A stretch of 64,000 nt of DNA from Eublepharis macularius (GCF_028583425.1 NC_072790.1:211584897-211648896); one strand, 5' to 3'; positions 24,601-36,492 are shown, numbered from the stretch's first letter. Made by a program: numbers and translations. The notes: a model not told the origin generated them from the letters alone.

Positions 24601-27600
24601 TCCTAAAGGCAAGCCCAAGACAGAAGGCTATGTGAGAAGTTGACTGTGCAAGAGATGGAGCTTTCAAGTCCCTTTGAACCAAAGGACCATTCTACACCAT
24701 CTTTTAAAAACAGTCTCTAGGGCACTAGTTATAATTGCACTAAAAGGTGATCTTTGCTTTGCCTAGCGAGCAAGCTAATGAGGGGGAACTGCACTGAAAC
24801 AGCATCCAACGTTCACAAATGAATGTATATATACAAATATCCTTGTGACAAAACAGCAAGCCATTTTTAAGGTTCAGTCTCCCATGTGTAACCTCTATTT
24901 GGAAGAACCCAGAGTGAACCCTGTTGGGAATGGGAAGGACAGTACTTGTTTATAAGAGAAGGAAACTCTTTCCATATTACATTATTGAGACTCTGGAGAG
25001 GCATGAGTGTGTTTAAAGTTACAGAACCATCTTTCTACAATGTTTCTGTGGTCATAAAGATTTAGGATTGCCAGGAGTGTTTGTGTAAACGCTTTGACAT
25101 CACTTGAGAATGAGATTATATTAATCACATTCTGACGGCTTCTTTAAAATGTTTTATAAATCTTAAAGTTGATATACCACTTGTTGGTTCACATTGCTGG
25201 CTACGTATACTGAGAATGTGACTCTGAACCACCCATCATCCAACCCAAGCATACATTCCTTTATTTGCAATAGTGATATCCAACATAAGAAATGGGAACC
25301 ATATCAAACTCTTTGGCAGGGGGTATCTTCAGTGTAACCTACAGCAACCAAAGCCACACAAATATTACATCTGCCTTCAAGTCTAGGAATACAAGGACAG
25401 ATAAGCTTGCTTCTGAGGTTTCCAGGGCCTAGTAAAGCAAATGGGTTTAGGAGCAGTTAGTTTTCTAAGAGCAATTTCTAGATTTTCCAGTTTTAGGATC
25501 TAACTGAAGTGGAGCTCATAGCTCGATGTCAATTTCATATAAAATTGACAGATTTTGTTGAAAAGTTAGGTCTGTAGGTCATGATCAACTGCACTGGTGA
25601 TGCCCTCCAGCCCACTAAAATGCTTGACACCCCTGGTTGAAAAGCCGTGACTCTTGAGCACTCTCCTCTTCAATGCCCCCAGCCTCCTCCTCCAAAGCTG
25701 CCATTAGTTGCTCCCTTCAACATTACCCATTCAAATGCATGCCAGTTAACAAAAAAGCTATCAGCAGTCCCTTAAAACCTACTTGAGGTGCCCCATTTGT
25801 GCTGCAGCATGGATGGGCAACTGCCATTCCTCTTCGTTACAATAGAGGTTTGGGTCTGCTCCCTTTGATAACAACAATTCCACACATCTGCCATGGCCCT
25901 CTTGCGCAGCAATAAATAATGGTGTGGCCCGATCTTTGGCCTGACAATTGACGTTTGCTCCTGATAGAGAATTTTAAAAGTAAAAAGGAAGATCGCTTTG
26001 ACTAGTTAACTCTATATGTCACAAATATTCCTGCCATTAAATTATTGCAACTTTTGACTTTTGTAAAGTCCTTCTCAAAAGATCAACACTGTTCAGCCAG
26101 ATGTAATTTGAAGTTTACGAACAGACCAGTGAGAGATATTCCCCTTAATCCCTATTGGATGAGAGAACTTCACCAGACAGGGGGAGTTCAGTACACAAAG
26201 TCCCCCACAGGTCATGTGCACAAGGCCTTGATTCTGATAAAAACCGCAGTACAAAGAGGGATTTAAGCTTCCTGTTCCAAATGTTGTTTTCATGATTTAA
26301 TATTTATTCCATTAAGGAAAATATATAGACATTCATTTGTGGAACTCCCAGCATCTCATCTGGTTCTGCCCTGAGAAGCAGAGTATGCGGCTTCAGAACA
26401 TTAATTCTCTGTTTAGTAGAGCAATTCTATACTCATTTGATTTTTTTAAAGCAAAGCTTTGTACTATCACGATGCCTTGTAGTAATCATCTGCAAATGTT
26501 AACTGCACATTGCAGAAAGTATTTCCTTTTGTCTGTCTAGCATCTATCATCAGAGATGTGGCGGTTAGTTAGCAAGCTGATCAATCTGTTGAAGTCAAAA
26601 GTGCTAAAGGTGCACCCTCTTCTTGGTGTAAACAGCTGTTGACCCTTTTTTATTTTTGAAAGGCACAGTTGATCACAGCCCTATCCATAGCTATATAAGA
26701 CAGTTGGCCACACATCTCTCAAAAGCAGAGATGTAAATTTCTGGAAACTCTGAAGCCATTGGGGGTGGGGGAATAAGGTGTGTGTGTGTTTTTTTAAAGA
26801 ATGGAAATTGGAGGGGGGAGCTGAAATACATGTAATACTTTCCTATCAAACATAAATCAATTGTGTTGCTTTAACATCATTAAATGACTCATTTATAACT
26901 TAGCACATAAAATTGTATTAATTGGCGTATGTAGGGAATTTAGAAATACAAAATGCCTTCGTTTTCCACAAGCAAGATTGCAAGTACACAAAATATTAAA
27001 GCAAGAGAAAGCTGTAAGCTGCTACACCATATGCTATTTTAGAACATTTCACTAATTCCAAAAGGGGAAAAAATGTATTTCATCTTTTTTCAGTACTCTC
27101 AAAAATGTCCCACTTTTTCATCAGCAATAAATTGAGTGCTATACATTTGAGTAAAACCTTGTCTTAAAAAGCATTTTGTTTCTTTAAAAAAATTATAGGA
27201 GTGTTCAGTGCTTTTCAAAATCTTCTCCTTTTTCCATTGGAAAAACTTGGGGAGTCTCTGGGGGGAAAAAAATTCCCTAAATTTTTCCTTCTTTCCCCAG
27301 ACCGTCAAACCTCTATGTGGATAGACAAGAAAGCTGTAAGGATCTTACAATGTTCCCACAGTTGGCTGTCCATAGGAGCAGAAGCCATATGTGGAGTAAA
27401 AAGACCCTACAAAATAAAAAACATCGCTCAAAAAAATTTCACCTGTGAATCATTTTAGATACAGTGAGGCTCTTTTGAAGTCCCTTAAAAAATTAACACA
27501 AAAGTTGTCTTAAGATGAAGGTATACTATAAGGTAGAGCCACCACTTCCCTCCAGATTTTTATTAAATGGGATTAACATATTTATTATATTTTATTTTTT

Positions 27601-30600
27601 ACTTGGTACATAACTGACTGTGGCACAAGCAACCCATTTGGCAAAAGGATGACAATAACAAGAACCACCTGCCTGAGGAAGGGCAGGAATTTAGCCACTT
27701 GCTATGTTTTTCCCTATATTAAGCAAGAAATGCAGAGCTTTAGCTGTGGGTGTGATGAGTGGTCCAAGATTAATTGTCCATTTTGAAATAGCTGGTACAT
27801 TTCAGGACAATATGCTTACTCATGCTGATCTGTATGCTTTGCGAAAGGAGAAGGCACCCAGTTCAGCATAATAATGACTAGGATTTATATTTCCAAGCTA
27901 TTTTCAATTCATGTGCACAAACAGTTTGAAGGCAGATTATACACATTCGTAGATACAACCCTCTGCTCATTTATTCATATTTAATCCCACTGTAGCATGC
28001 TCCTCACATCCCAGAGCAGTTAAAATTTCCAGGAAAAAACCTCGTGAGCTTGGATGAGAGTGTATTTTTATGATATTTGCTTTATTTACAAATATACAGG
28101 TACAACATAGACAGGGGCAGAGACTCTCCTGTGGGATAGTGGATCCACTACACCACATTAGATCATGAGTGAGACCTTTCCCTCCCACACTCTCCCTGTT
28201 CTTTCCTCTCATTTGAACAGATTACCCCTTCTCCAAGATTTGATGGCTACCAGGAAAATGTCTCTCACCATTCAGTTGATCTAATCAGAAGTAAGCAATT
28301 TATGCATTTATCTACCTCTTCTTTTTTTCCCCTCCTTTTAAACATCCAACAAATTTAATTGCTTGCAAAGTCTGAAAAAAAGTTACCTGGGATGGGTCAT
28401 TGGTTCCACTGAAAGCAAGAACTCTCTGTGGACTGTAAGATCATAAGCAGCATACAGACTGAGACATTAAAGGGAGTCAAAGTCAAGGATACCTGGGATT
28501 CTAATGGAAACGAACAACTGACTTACACAGTCAAGTTTCCCAAGCCAGCCTAGCTCATTACTCTGTCTTTATCAGAAGCTGAAGTAGTTTGTGTTCAAGG
28601 AAAAATACTCCACCTGCCATCATTTGTGTTCGCCCCCCTCCCCAGTTTCCACCCTTTAACTGATAGTTACCATAAGATATAAGTGTCCTTAAGCATTCCA
28701 GATTTCCATATTGTGAAGCAATGAATAAAGGTGTGATCCCAAAGTCATCCTCTGATTCTACACTGGCTCCTTCGTCAAGGAGTAATTTCAGTATCTCAGG
28801 ATAGTTCTGATGAGGAAGAAAAAGGTAATTGTTTTCAGAGCAAAAGAATTGGCATCAATTTATGTATTCATGTTTGAAATCTCTACAGACATTTCATTCA
28901 ATACAGCACTCAGACAGCTATTATTTTTGACTGCCACTGGCTCTTTTCAGAGGCTTCTAAATGTCTGTGCCAGTTGGCAAAAATAAATAAGAGTAACCTG
29001 TATGAAAACTAAGGGCTTAGTCTCAGGAGAGGACTTGACTGTCTTAACTAGTTACCGTTTCATAACCAGCGAATGGTTCGCAGCTAAGTTTTGAGATCAG
29101 AAGACCTGGTACCAAGAAGTTTCTTCTGTAAGTGAAAGTGTTTCAAGAATGGGACTAATCAAAACCAGTTGGTAGAGGACAGGGAAACAGTAAGCTGCTC
29201 TTCAACAGCTACATGGAACAAATGCTTGCTCCATCAACTAAGAACAAGTTATTAACAAAGACATCATAGAAGCCACTATGGTGGCGAGTTCCTACATCAC
29301 CAGGCTATCACAGGAAGACCCAAGCCTATGCTGTGGCTCTTATCTGTGGGATTATCTCTGCAGAAACTGGAGTAAAACTAGCATGTGGAGAAGACACTGC
29401 CCGGCCTTCTTTCCGTGACACTCCAATGGAGTGGGAAAGCACAGCATTACAGTGGCCTTTATGCCATTACAGCAATGAAAGAATTTCTAACAAACAGCAA
29501 GAGGCTCTAACTACCTTGGCTTAACTTGTCATAGTTTAAGGCATTAGGAGTTATGCCTATCTGTAACAGCAACTCACCTACCAAATAATCTGGATAAGGA
29601 TACTAGGAGTCTTACTTAAAGGTTTATATATTTTAAAAATGTCTGACAAATATCTGGCTGAGATGCATTAGATATAGGTTTTCCATTCACAGAATGTGAT
29701 GTCAATTATGTAATGCACAGAGGATTGCATCCAGACAGTTTTCCCTCAGTCTCATCCAATCCCCCTCCTTACTACAGCTCCCATCCTACATGACTTTTAT
29801 CCATACGGATCCTTTGATTAAAGGATTCAGAAAGAACACATAGCATAATAAAGTCCTCCCTCAGGAACGCAGGTTGGGGATTGCATGCTGAAGTACACTG
29901 GCCCCATATAAAAAATGTCCCAGCATGTGGAAATCCAGCACAAAGACAAGACCTCCCTTCCTGAAATACTAGTTTTCCACAGAAGAGGAGTTTTCTACAT
30001 GGGAAAGAATTTCACTATATGAGCAAGATTTGGGTCCTGGAGCATCCTAAACACCAACCAGATTTCCAGGACATAAGCTTTCAAGAGTCAGAGGAGCGCT
30101 GATTCTTGAAAGCTCATACCCTGGAAATCTAGTTGGTCTTTAAGGTGCTACTGGATCCAAATCTTGTTGTTCTATTATAGACCAACATAGGTACCCACCT
30201 GAAACATGCTATTATATGATTCTTCCCATTCTTGGAGGAATCCACCTAAATACTGTACCTTCTCTAAGTCTGAATCAGCCAAATCAGGAATACAGTGATT
30301 TTACTTCAGAAATTAAAATGGATCTTTACAGCTTTGTAATTGTAGTGCTTCTTCCATTCATTGGTCCTAGCTAAGATTCCATCAGTCCTTGATTAGAATA
30401 TTACATGGAACTAGTAGGACATACTGTACTCTAATGAAGAACTACGAAATCGGTTGGCTTGTACTCAAACGCAGTTACAAACCTTAAGGCTTCATTCATT
30501 AGTCACAATAAACCAAAATGTGATCAAACCTTGGTTAGTTATGACCTCTGAGTGCAAACAGTCCAGCAAGCTAGGATTAATGGGTAAGCAAGCACAGATT

Positions 30601-31330
30601 CAAAGCAAGGGTTTGCTAGCCACAGTTTGTATGAACTGTAGTACACAAAGATAGCACTGAATGTCTATACTAACCAGAGTTTACTACTTAAGCCATGGTT
30701 TATTACAGCATCTGGATGCAGCCTAAAACTCTAAAATGCAAACATACTAGCTAGTATGCCTGAAGCTTATCAACCAGTTGTTCTGGAGGTTCCCCATACA
30801 GGGGACACAACAAGCAATTTAGTTCAAGTAAATTAACGTCTGATTGAGACCCTATGTTGTGTCTGATATATTGCATGTGTTTTAAGAAACTATTTTTAAT
30901 AGGTAAAATTCTCACTGTTCAAACTGCACTGCAGCTCCCACCACATTCAGAATGATCATTTGCATTTAGATGGACTTCTATGTACTAGCCTGACATAAAT
31001 CAGAAAAAAGGACTAGCGAGCAGAGACCGTACAAAGCTGTCATTAAAAAAGACAGAACAAAACTTTGTTCATGTGGATGAAACTATGGAGTTATAAATTA
31101 CCCGAAAACAAGCCTGGTGCAAAGAATTCCATTCAGACCAACAGTGGGGCCCATTAACATTTGCTCCATGGTGAAGTAGAAGCCTTATCACATCAATGTG
31201 TCCATTTTCAACAGCTTCAAACAGAGGTAAAAACCATTATTGTTATCAAATGTCACATATATTCAAGTTAATCACCACCATTTTCAACTGTTTTTCACCC
31301 ACCACAGAAGTCAGAATGAATTCTCTACTT

Positions 31331-31378
<48 letters not shown>

Positions 31379-34073
31379 TCTACAATAAATTTGATCAAAA
31401 CTCAAAATTCACTAACACTACCTTCTATGTCCTGCAAAGAAAGTTTGGATAAAAATTTGGACGAAATGTGGAATAGATTAAAACTAGACTCCACAATTCT
31501 ACTGTTCAAACTGATTGGTCAATTTTAAGTTCTTGTAGATGTGTTCTGTGGCTTGAACAAGTAAAAATGACGTGTATACTTGAAAGCTGGCTATATTTTC
31601 TATGAATAACCTTAGATGGGCACTGTCTACCTTAAACTTCCCAACTACACTCTTTAAGATTTTTGAGGAATGTTGTGTTTTAAAAATGGTTGTGAAATGT
31701 ACTTTTGTAACAAAAGAATAGCAAAAGATCTCCCACGGTATCTGATTGGATCTTGCTTTTAAATCAGATTTTTGACAAATTATAAACCTCTTGACTTTCA
31801 GGTTCATACCTATTTTAGAAGCCAAGATCTGTTAAAATAAGTAAACAGTTGTTCCATTTGCTTTAGTAACCAAAGACTGTGCAAAACTTGCCTAAAGAAA
31901 GGGGTGCAGTTAAATCTCCATAACAACAGAATGGACAAATATCGCTTTTTTTTACAGTTAAATTTGACAATTTGCATTATTTGCCATTTTATTGCTATAA
32001 TAGATTATAAGACATCCAACGTGAAACATTCACAGTTGTTTTACTTTAGGGCCTACAACTAACGCAGAGAAAGATGGAACGGCTTCCTATGGAAAATTAA
32101 TATAATAGATGCTTAACTTCAGAATGAGTTACTCACCTAAAAACAATGGTGTGTTTGCATCTTTAGTAACTTCATTCGAATTAGCTCCAGATTTCAAAAG
32201 AACAGCAACACATTCCAAACTTCCCTGACTTGCAGAAAGGTGCAACGGACAAGTGCCCTCAAATGTCTTTGCTCTGATGTAGTCATCTGAGGGTGCTGGG
32301 GATAATAGAATGAAGATTACCCTTGCAAAATTTCTTTAGAAACAGAAGCAGTGAGAGAATGGCATTTGCACTGAATCTAGTTCAATTTTGTTTGGTTACA
32401 CATGGCAAGAAAGAAGCTTGCCATCCTCTGGCTGGAGAGTCCAGCTCATTGATCATTTTTCCCTTTCACAAGCAACAGCAGGATGAACAGGATGAACAGC
32501 AGAATGTGAGCTCCACAGGAGTCTTTATCAGGTTAGCAGGACATATAGTACAAAAAAGAGGTGTGGGGAGTGATAAAAATATTTCAGGGCATAATACAGT
32601 TTGCAATCGTCTTGAACCAGAGTCTCAAATGTGCTGCAAACTTAGGGCTGGATCCAGCGATCCATCAGTGGAAGGTGACACCAGTCACAGGCTTTTGCTG
32701 CACTGTCCTCCCCCCATCAGTCCTTTCTGACCTTGGGAAAGTTCATTCTTAGGGTTCTGTATAGAAAACAGTTGACCAGAGAAGTAGGTGGCAGCAGGAA
32801 AGGGGATTCCATTATCCGATGAAGTTCAAAAGAGTGAAGGGCAAAGGATTCCACGGTACGGCACCTACTTCATACAATTTACGCCAATGGCAGGCCTGCT
32901 ACATATCTACTCTTACTATTTTTTTTACCAAAAGGCAAAGGAGATTTTCCTTGATTTACTGGAAGCAACATCTCTTAGTGGTAGAATTAGTTAATTCTTG
33001 CTACACGTCTTTAGAAGATTTGCAGCTTCATCCAACTGAAGAAAGAACTGTGCAGAAAACTGACAGATCAAGAATTCTCTTACAGCCTTACCACATCCCT
33101 CACTGCAAAGGAAGAACTTGAGGTTCTGTGGACAGATCGAGTACCCCAACTCTTATACAAGCCCTGATAAATTATATTCAAAGCTGGGTAGGCAGCAAAA
33201 CAGACATCATCTTGGTGTAATTATTTTAACTCAGTAGGTCGCTATGATCATCAACATATTTCAAGTAGGTTGTTGGGAGAAACCATCCTGCTTTAAATTA
33301 CCTAGTAAGATCATGGCAAAGTGAAGATTTAAATTGGGGATTTGCCAATTTGTAGCTCACTCTTAGCTGACACGTTACACCAACTGATATTCCATTCGCA
33401 TCTTGGAAACGCAAAAGTCCACTGACACTCTGCCTCTTAAGGGGATCTTTCAAGAAATATATTTATTTATTTATGAAAATACATTTGTTAGCCACCTTTC
33501 TATCCTACAGCTCTCAAGGCGGCTTACCGCAGACATAAAAACTTCAATTTAAAATCACTACAGAAATTATCAATAGTAACATTATTTATTTATTTATTTG
33601 ATTGGATTGGATCCCTGCCCTCCCCAACATTAATTGAATGCACTGCTAAATAAAATCATTTTCCATCTCCCCCAATTAATAACCTCATACCATCCAAGCA
33701 CATGTGCACCTTGCTAATAATGCATTTAATGGCAAGCACTTTTACACCGACCAAATTTTAAGGAACTGCAATGCTCCAAACCCAAGAACTGGAACACCAG
33801 ACCACCCTCAAGAATGTAAAAAATGTGCTTCTCTACTTTACAGTGGCATTCTAAGACAAGATACAATTTTTCCTTACCAGCTCCAAGTAAGAGCTTCAGA
33901 CAGTCACTTTTGTTATAAAAGGCTGCTTCATGAATTGCCATCCAGCCCCTGTTATCAGGAACATCAACACTGTATCCCTGTTTGATTAGCTTCTTCAAAC
34001 ATTTGACATTCCCTTCTCTAGCTGCAAGCCCTACAGCTGAACATCTGTCAGAATAGGCTTCCGTGAAATCCAT
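12439..34073 (-). CDS. ASB3: ASB3, ankyrin repeat and SOCS box protein 3 (whole coding span, 9 coding exons)
   Basis: ASB3 is a substrate-recognition subunit of an Elongin B/C-Cullin5-Rbx2 ubiquitin ligase: the ankyrin repeats bind the target and the SOCS box binds Elongin C and Cullin5. Joining the nine exons listed separately gives one open frame of 535 codons with every junction in phase and GT-AG. The protein aligns along its length with remembered vertebrate ASB3 (human about 518 residues). About ten to eleven ankyrin repeats fill residues 9-375; clear TPLF or PLH repeat cores lie near residues 112, 183 and 214. A C-terminal SOCS box follows, with the BC-box segment [11 protein letters not shown] at 457-467 and the Cul5-box LPLP at 484-487. 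The start at 34073 (MDFTEAY) matches the conserved N terminus and lies ten bases inside its exon. The gene is divergent from CHAC2. The tail after the SOCS box is longer than in human. Identity is very sure. Confidence 0.96.
12940..13375 (+). repeat. CR1/L2-like LINE 3' fragment
   Basis: The segment with GAGGGCCTGCTTTGAGTGTC, GAGAAGGCCTTCTCGGTCAT and a T-rich tail matches the diverged copy at 20050-20340, where an HITP-x(3)-HLHWLPI-like peptide, typical of the C terminus of CR1/L2 LINE polymerases, can be read. Confidence 0.6.
13560..13690 (+). repeat. LINE-like tail with A-rich end
   Basis: GTAATCCACCTTGAGTCTCA, GAAAGGTGGACTATAAATAA, then (AAATA)n; same tail as at 3085. Confidence 0.65.
14330..14640. 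repeat. Low-copy repeat shared with 18590 and 41330
   Basis: AAATCCAGAGACTGG, CTTTCTACAA and the AGCTCAGTGGCCATTGT block recur at 41337-41510. The GATCTCAGTGGC block recurs at 18652. A tRNA-derived SINE follows the first and third copies. Type unknown. Confidence 0.55.
14738..14950 (+). repeat. tRNA-derived SINE
   Basis: Head TTGTGTAGTGGCTAGAG and TTTTGAATCACC (A- and B-box like), then GGTGACCTTGGGCCAGTCAC and GAGGATAAAGTGGAGAGGAG, a body shared with 41.7 kb. Confidence 0.7.
16376..16605. repeat. Foldback repeat copy
   Basis: Left arm TAGCCATGTTGGTCTACAGT and right arm TTGTTGGTCTCTAAGGTGCC are inverted versions of one sequence around a TCTTCAGA/TCTGAAGA centre. Same family as 30020 and 37470. 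Confidence 0.6.
16776..16909 (-). CDS. ASB3: ASB3 coding exon 8
   Basis: This 134-nt exon completes Trp408 and encodes residues 409-452 plus one base ([20 protein letters not shown]). The acceptor is ATTCCTAG|GATTTG and the donor CTTCG|GTAAGC. It links the ankyrin stack to the SOCS box. Confidence 0.94.
18455..18542. repeat. Palindromic MITE, CAGTGCAATCC family
   Basis: It starts CAGTGCAATCCTATGGACAG and ends ACCATAGGATTGCACTA; the whole element reads nearly the same on both strands. Directly abutting is a perfect 11-bp stem (18540-18550 with 18558-18568). Confidence 0.7.
20050..20345 (+). repeat. CR1/L2-like LINE 3' fragment
   Basis: Translates in part to [15 protein letters not shown], the conserved C-terminal motif of CR1/L2-type LINE polymerases. 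Its downstream part parallels 13020-13140. Confidence 0.65.
20706..21290 (+). repeat. tRNA-derived SINE split by about 0.4 kb
   Basis: The head (GTGGTGTAGTGGTCAGAG, TTCAAATCCCAG) ends near 20825. The body resumes at about 21240 (ACCTCACAGAGTTGTTATGA, GGATAAAATAG). The intervening DNA is not part of other copies. Confidence 0.5.
21372..21423. repeat. (ATGT)n microsatellite
   Basis: About 12 units with two interruptions (GCATGTACG). Confidence 0.95.
21803..22045 (-). CDS. ASB3: ASB3 coding exon 7
   Basis: This 243-nt exon encodes residues 327-407 plus two bases ([19 protein letters not shown] and onward, then [19 protein letters not shown]). The acceptor is TATTGCAG|GTTGAAA and the donor TCATG|GTAAGG. 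Its start is two residues shorter than remembered human ASB3 at the exon 6/7 junction. Confidence 0.95.
22046..23848 (-). other. ASB3: ASB3 intron between coding exons 6 and 7
   Basis: 1.8 kb. Its 22370-23330 portion is the parent of, or sister to, the duplicate at 4800-6910. Confidence 0.8.
23849..24046 (-). CDS. ASB3: ASB3 coding exon 6
   Basis: This 198-nt exon encodes residues 261-326 plus two bases ([10 protein letters not shown] at the start, then [20 protein letters not shown] and GYSPDAQAC). The acceptor is TCTGCAG|TATTTT and the donor AAGGG|GTATGT, phase 2. Confidence 0.95.
24047..25782 (-). other. ASB3: ASB3 intron between coding exons 5 and 6
   Basis: 1.7 kb. A SINE-B-like degenerate copy is at about 24385-24565 (CTGGGTTCAACCTCTGG). 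Nothing else seen. Confidence 0.75.
25783..25960 (-). CDS. ASB3: ASB3 coding exon 5
   Basis: This 178-nt exon encodes residues 202-260 plus two bases, with repeat cores [20 protein letters not shown] and [13 protein letters not shown]. The acceptor is CTATCAG|GAGC and the donor CTCAA|GTAGGT. The split codon makes Asn261, where human has Lys. Confidence 0.95.
25961..28670 (-). other. ASB3: ASB3 intron between coding exons 4 and 5
   Basis: 2.7 kb, AT-rich. The stretch 27060-27310 shares a diverged repeat with 43390-43710. No exon seen. Confidence 0.75.
28671..28806 (-). CDS. ASB3: ASB3 coding exon 4
   Basis: This 136-nt exon encodes residues 157-201 plus the first base of Gly202, with repeat core [15 protein letters not shown]. 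The acceptor is CCTCATCAG|AAC and the donor TTATG|GTAACT. Confidence 0.95.
28807..31101 (-). other. ASB3: ASB3 intron between coding exons 3 and 4
   Basis: 2.3 kb. A foldback repeat is at 30020-30195; 30310 onward is the parent of the duplicate at 9415-10590. Confidence 0.8.
30020..30195. repeat. Foldback repeat copy
   Basis: Left CCAACCAGATTTCCAGG with AAGCTTTCAAGAGTC; right ATTCTTGAAAGCTCATACCC with CTGGAAATCTAGTTGG. The arms are inverted copies. Confidence 0.65.
31102..31214 (-). CDS. ASB3: ASB3 coding exon 3
   Basis: This 113-nt exon encodes residues 119-156 ([20 protein letters not shown] and onward). The acceptor is TTTGAAG|CTGTTG and the donor TTTTCGG|GTAATT, ending in phase 0. A degenerate copy of this exon lies downstream of the gene at 10370-10468. 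Confidence 0.95.
31215..32136 (-). other. ASB3: ASB3 intron between coding exons 2 and 3
   Basis: 0.9 kb. (AT)n at 31333-31370 followed by (AC)4; otherwise nothing seen. Confidence 0.8.
31333..31378. repeat. (AT)n/(AC)n microsatellite
   Basis: About 19 AT units followed by ACACACAC. Its left edge is where similarity to the duplicate at 10590 stops. Confidence 0.95.
32137..32295 (-). CDS. ASB3: ASB3 coding exon 2
   Basis: This 159-nt exon encodes residues 66-118 plus one base, with ankyrin core [14 protein letters not shown] and the end TPLFL. The acceptor is CCCCAG|CACC and the donor TTAG|GTGAGT, a near-perfect consensus. The phase is 1 at both ends, so skipping this exon would keep the frame. 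Confidence 0.95.
32296..33877 (-). other. ASB3: ASB3 intron between coding exons 1 and 2
   Basis: 1.6 kb. LINE-like tails, reversed, at about 33450-33620 (ATTTATTTATTT with AAGGCGGCTTACC). No other feature seen. Confidence 0.75.
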
Positions 34074-34083
34074 TCCAACAAAC
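33878..34083 (-). CDS. ASB3: ASB3 exon 2, first coding exon
   Basis: The acceptor is a pyrimidine-rich tract ending CCGTAG, with AG at 34085-34084. Ten bases of 5' UTR follow, then ATG at 34073-34071. The exon encodes residues 1-65 ([20 protein letters not shown] and onward), covering ankyrin repeat 1 and most of repeat 2 ([10 protein letters not shown]). The donor is CTG|GTAAGG with the exon ending at 33878, phase 1. Residue 66 (Ala) is completed by the next exon. Confidence 0.95.
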
Positions 34084-34161
34084 CTACGGAGGGAAACAGA
34101 AAGGACACATGCAAAATTTAAAGTTTTGGGAGATCAGGAAGTCAACAGTGTTACATTAGAG

Positions 34162-34584
34162 CAGGGTTCCCCAATGTGGTGCCCATGGGCACTGACACCT
34201 TTTCTGGTTCCCACCAAGTATTTTTAGAAAGTGGGTGAAACCAGATGGGGCTTTTGCCTAACAGGGTTTCTAACTGGCTGTGCAATTTTTTAAAAATGTT
34301 GCTTTGGCAGCAGCTGCCACCACAACAGTCTTCACTGTGTGACTGAAGGTAAGCTATATGTATGCAAGAAAACATTTTTAAAAGACATTAAACAGAACTT
34401 CCGTCCAAAATGTTGAAGAGTTACCATTAAGAGTTTTGTCACATTTTGTAGTTTGCTCCGTCTCCTGTGACATCCATTTTGTGGTTGGCTCCACCTCCTG
34501 CAGCACTCATTTGCTGGCTGTGTGTACCACATGGTGTCAGAATTCCAAAAGTGCCTGCAGGTTCAACAAGGTTTGGGACCTCTA
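34162..34584. mobile_element. hAT-like nonautonomous element
   Basis: It starts CAGGGTTCCCCAATGTGGTG and ends AAGGTTTGGGACCTCTA. It matches the better preserved 44621-44929 element internally (CAGCTGCCACCACA, TCTTCACTGTGTGACTGAAG). The target duplication is not visible, since a SINE abuts its right end. Confidence 0.65.
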
Positions 34585-34585
34585 C

Positions 34586-34793
34586 AGCCAGTTTGGTGTA
34601 GTGGTTAAGAGCATGCGACTCTAATCTGGAGAACTGGGTTTGATTCCCCACTTCTCCACTTGAAGCCACCTGGGTGACCTTGGGTCAGCCCCACCCACCT
34701 CACAGGGTGATTGTTGTGGGAATAATGTAAACTGCTCTGAGTGGGCATTAAGTTGTCCTGGAGGGTGGTATATAAATCAAATGTTGTTGTTAT
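34586..34793 (+). repeat. tRNA-derived SINE, family A
   Basis: Complete: head CCAGTTTGGTGTAGTGGTTA, B-box GGTTTGATTCCC, GGGTGACCTTGGGTCAG body and TTGTTGTT tail. Confidence 0.85.
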
Positions 34794-36477
34794 GATGTAA
34801 ATCTGCTCATTTGATAGGAGATTGTTTTAGATTAATTTGAAGAATGTACTCTCAAGAATGTATAATAAATGTATCACTACCAAGCTCAGTATCGTGACAG
34901 CTGCAGTGCCAAACGTGAAATGAATCCAACCATCCCGGCCGATGTTAGCTCCACACCCTCCCACCCCATGCTATTTGCAGTGACACTTGTCTGTTTGTGC
35001 TGCTGGTCCCCTTGAGAGAAAGCATCTCCTCAAGAGTCAGCTAAGAGATGCAGTAAGTGGGAGCAGCCAGAAGGAGGATAAAAGTCCCCAAAAGGAGAAA
35101 GTGGCTGACTGGCCCATGCAGGGAAGCTCAGGAGGAGAGTGGTCTGGCCCAGGCACTGTTTATACCAGTATAAATAATTATTTTACTGTTTCATTTCCAT
35201 AATAACTGTTATTTGTTAATATTTGCAATTTAATTACTTATTTGTTAGTGATTATGATTCTTTACTGTCCATGTGTAGATGTAAAATAATTGTTTATTAT
35301 CTTTTTAACTGAATTGTTGTTACATTTTGTGCCAAAAATCTGTAACATTTGAATCAAATACTGAATATCCTTAAGTATTCTAAAAGATTTCTTTTACAGA
35401 ACAGTTATTTTTTCCAAATGAAATGTATTTCAAATGCTTATTACAGGAGAAAAATATGACCACATGCCTCTTGGGATTAGCCTGAAGAGCCCATAACAAA
35501 TATTGCGAGCACAGCTGGGGCTGGCAAGCAGAGAGAGGCCTTTGAAAATAAATAAAATAGACAGAAAGATGGCATCTACCTATTGTGCAAACAGTCTTAC
35601 TATTTCATAAAACACTGCTGCTAGAAGCCAACACTGGTGGTACTTTATTTATTATATTTTTAGGTCTTTTATTACCATCTGCCTTAAATGCCCATAAGGC
35701 AGACAGGAAATGTGCTTGAGTGAATTTGTACTTTTATGCCCTGTAACTACCCATGTTCTACAATACACACCACTGAAGAAGTGAGCTGTGGCTCATGGAA
35801 GCTCATCCCCTATCACTAATTTTGTTAGTCTTATAGCTGCAACTGGATTCATGCTCTTTTCCACTAATACACACACATCACTATCAGTTACTAAATACAG
35901 GAAACTCTGACCAAATAGACTTTTAGTCTCCCACCAGCTCTTTGAGGCAGATCCAGACTTCACTGGCCCTTACCCCCAAGTAAGCATACCACCTCAGTTT
36001 TCACCTAAGCGATTTGACTTAAGAGTCCTTGCATACACAACATAGGGGGAGCAAATGAAAACCTACTAATTCCATAATTGCCCCTCCACGCCAAGGAGGC
36101 ATAACTGCAAAAGACATGCGAACTGCATGCACAAAGGTCTGAGGTCAATCATCTAAAATATGCAAATTTTTGTGGTGAATTATATCGTCTTGCCTTAAAA
36201 ACCAAACCACTCAGCATGTCAAAGAAAAGCCTCTTTAAAGCCCATTTCCCTCCTCTTGTTCGGCGTGGATAACAGGCTCCGTCTCTCCTCTTAACAGCGA
36301 CTTCTACAAAGACAATGAAGAATCACCACCTGCTTTTCCCGTTGCCGTTTTAGCAGCTCACCGCTGAGGAGTTCTGACGACGCTCCAGCCCACCTTTCCC
36401 AGTCTCTTCAACCGGCATCTCGTGGCCGCGCGACGCTCGCCACAGGCCCCGCTCCGCTTCCCGATCGCGCAAAGAAC

Positions 36478-36492
36478 GCCGGGAGTTGTAGT
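36478..36492 (-). promoter_or_regulatory. ZNF143/SBS-like motif
   Basis: Reading the minus strand gives ACTACAACTCCCGGC, which closely fits the remembered SBS core ACTACAANTCCCAGC with one change. It lies just inside ASB3 intron 1. Confidence 0.6.

Noticed and set aside
34586..34650. tRNA gene
   Set aside because: A- and B-box-like sequences are present, but there is no cloverleaf, and the unit continues into a SINE body and tail. The same holds for the other SINE heads.
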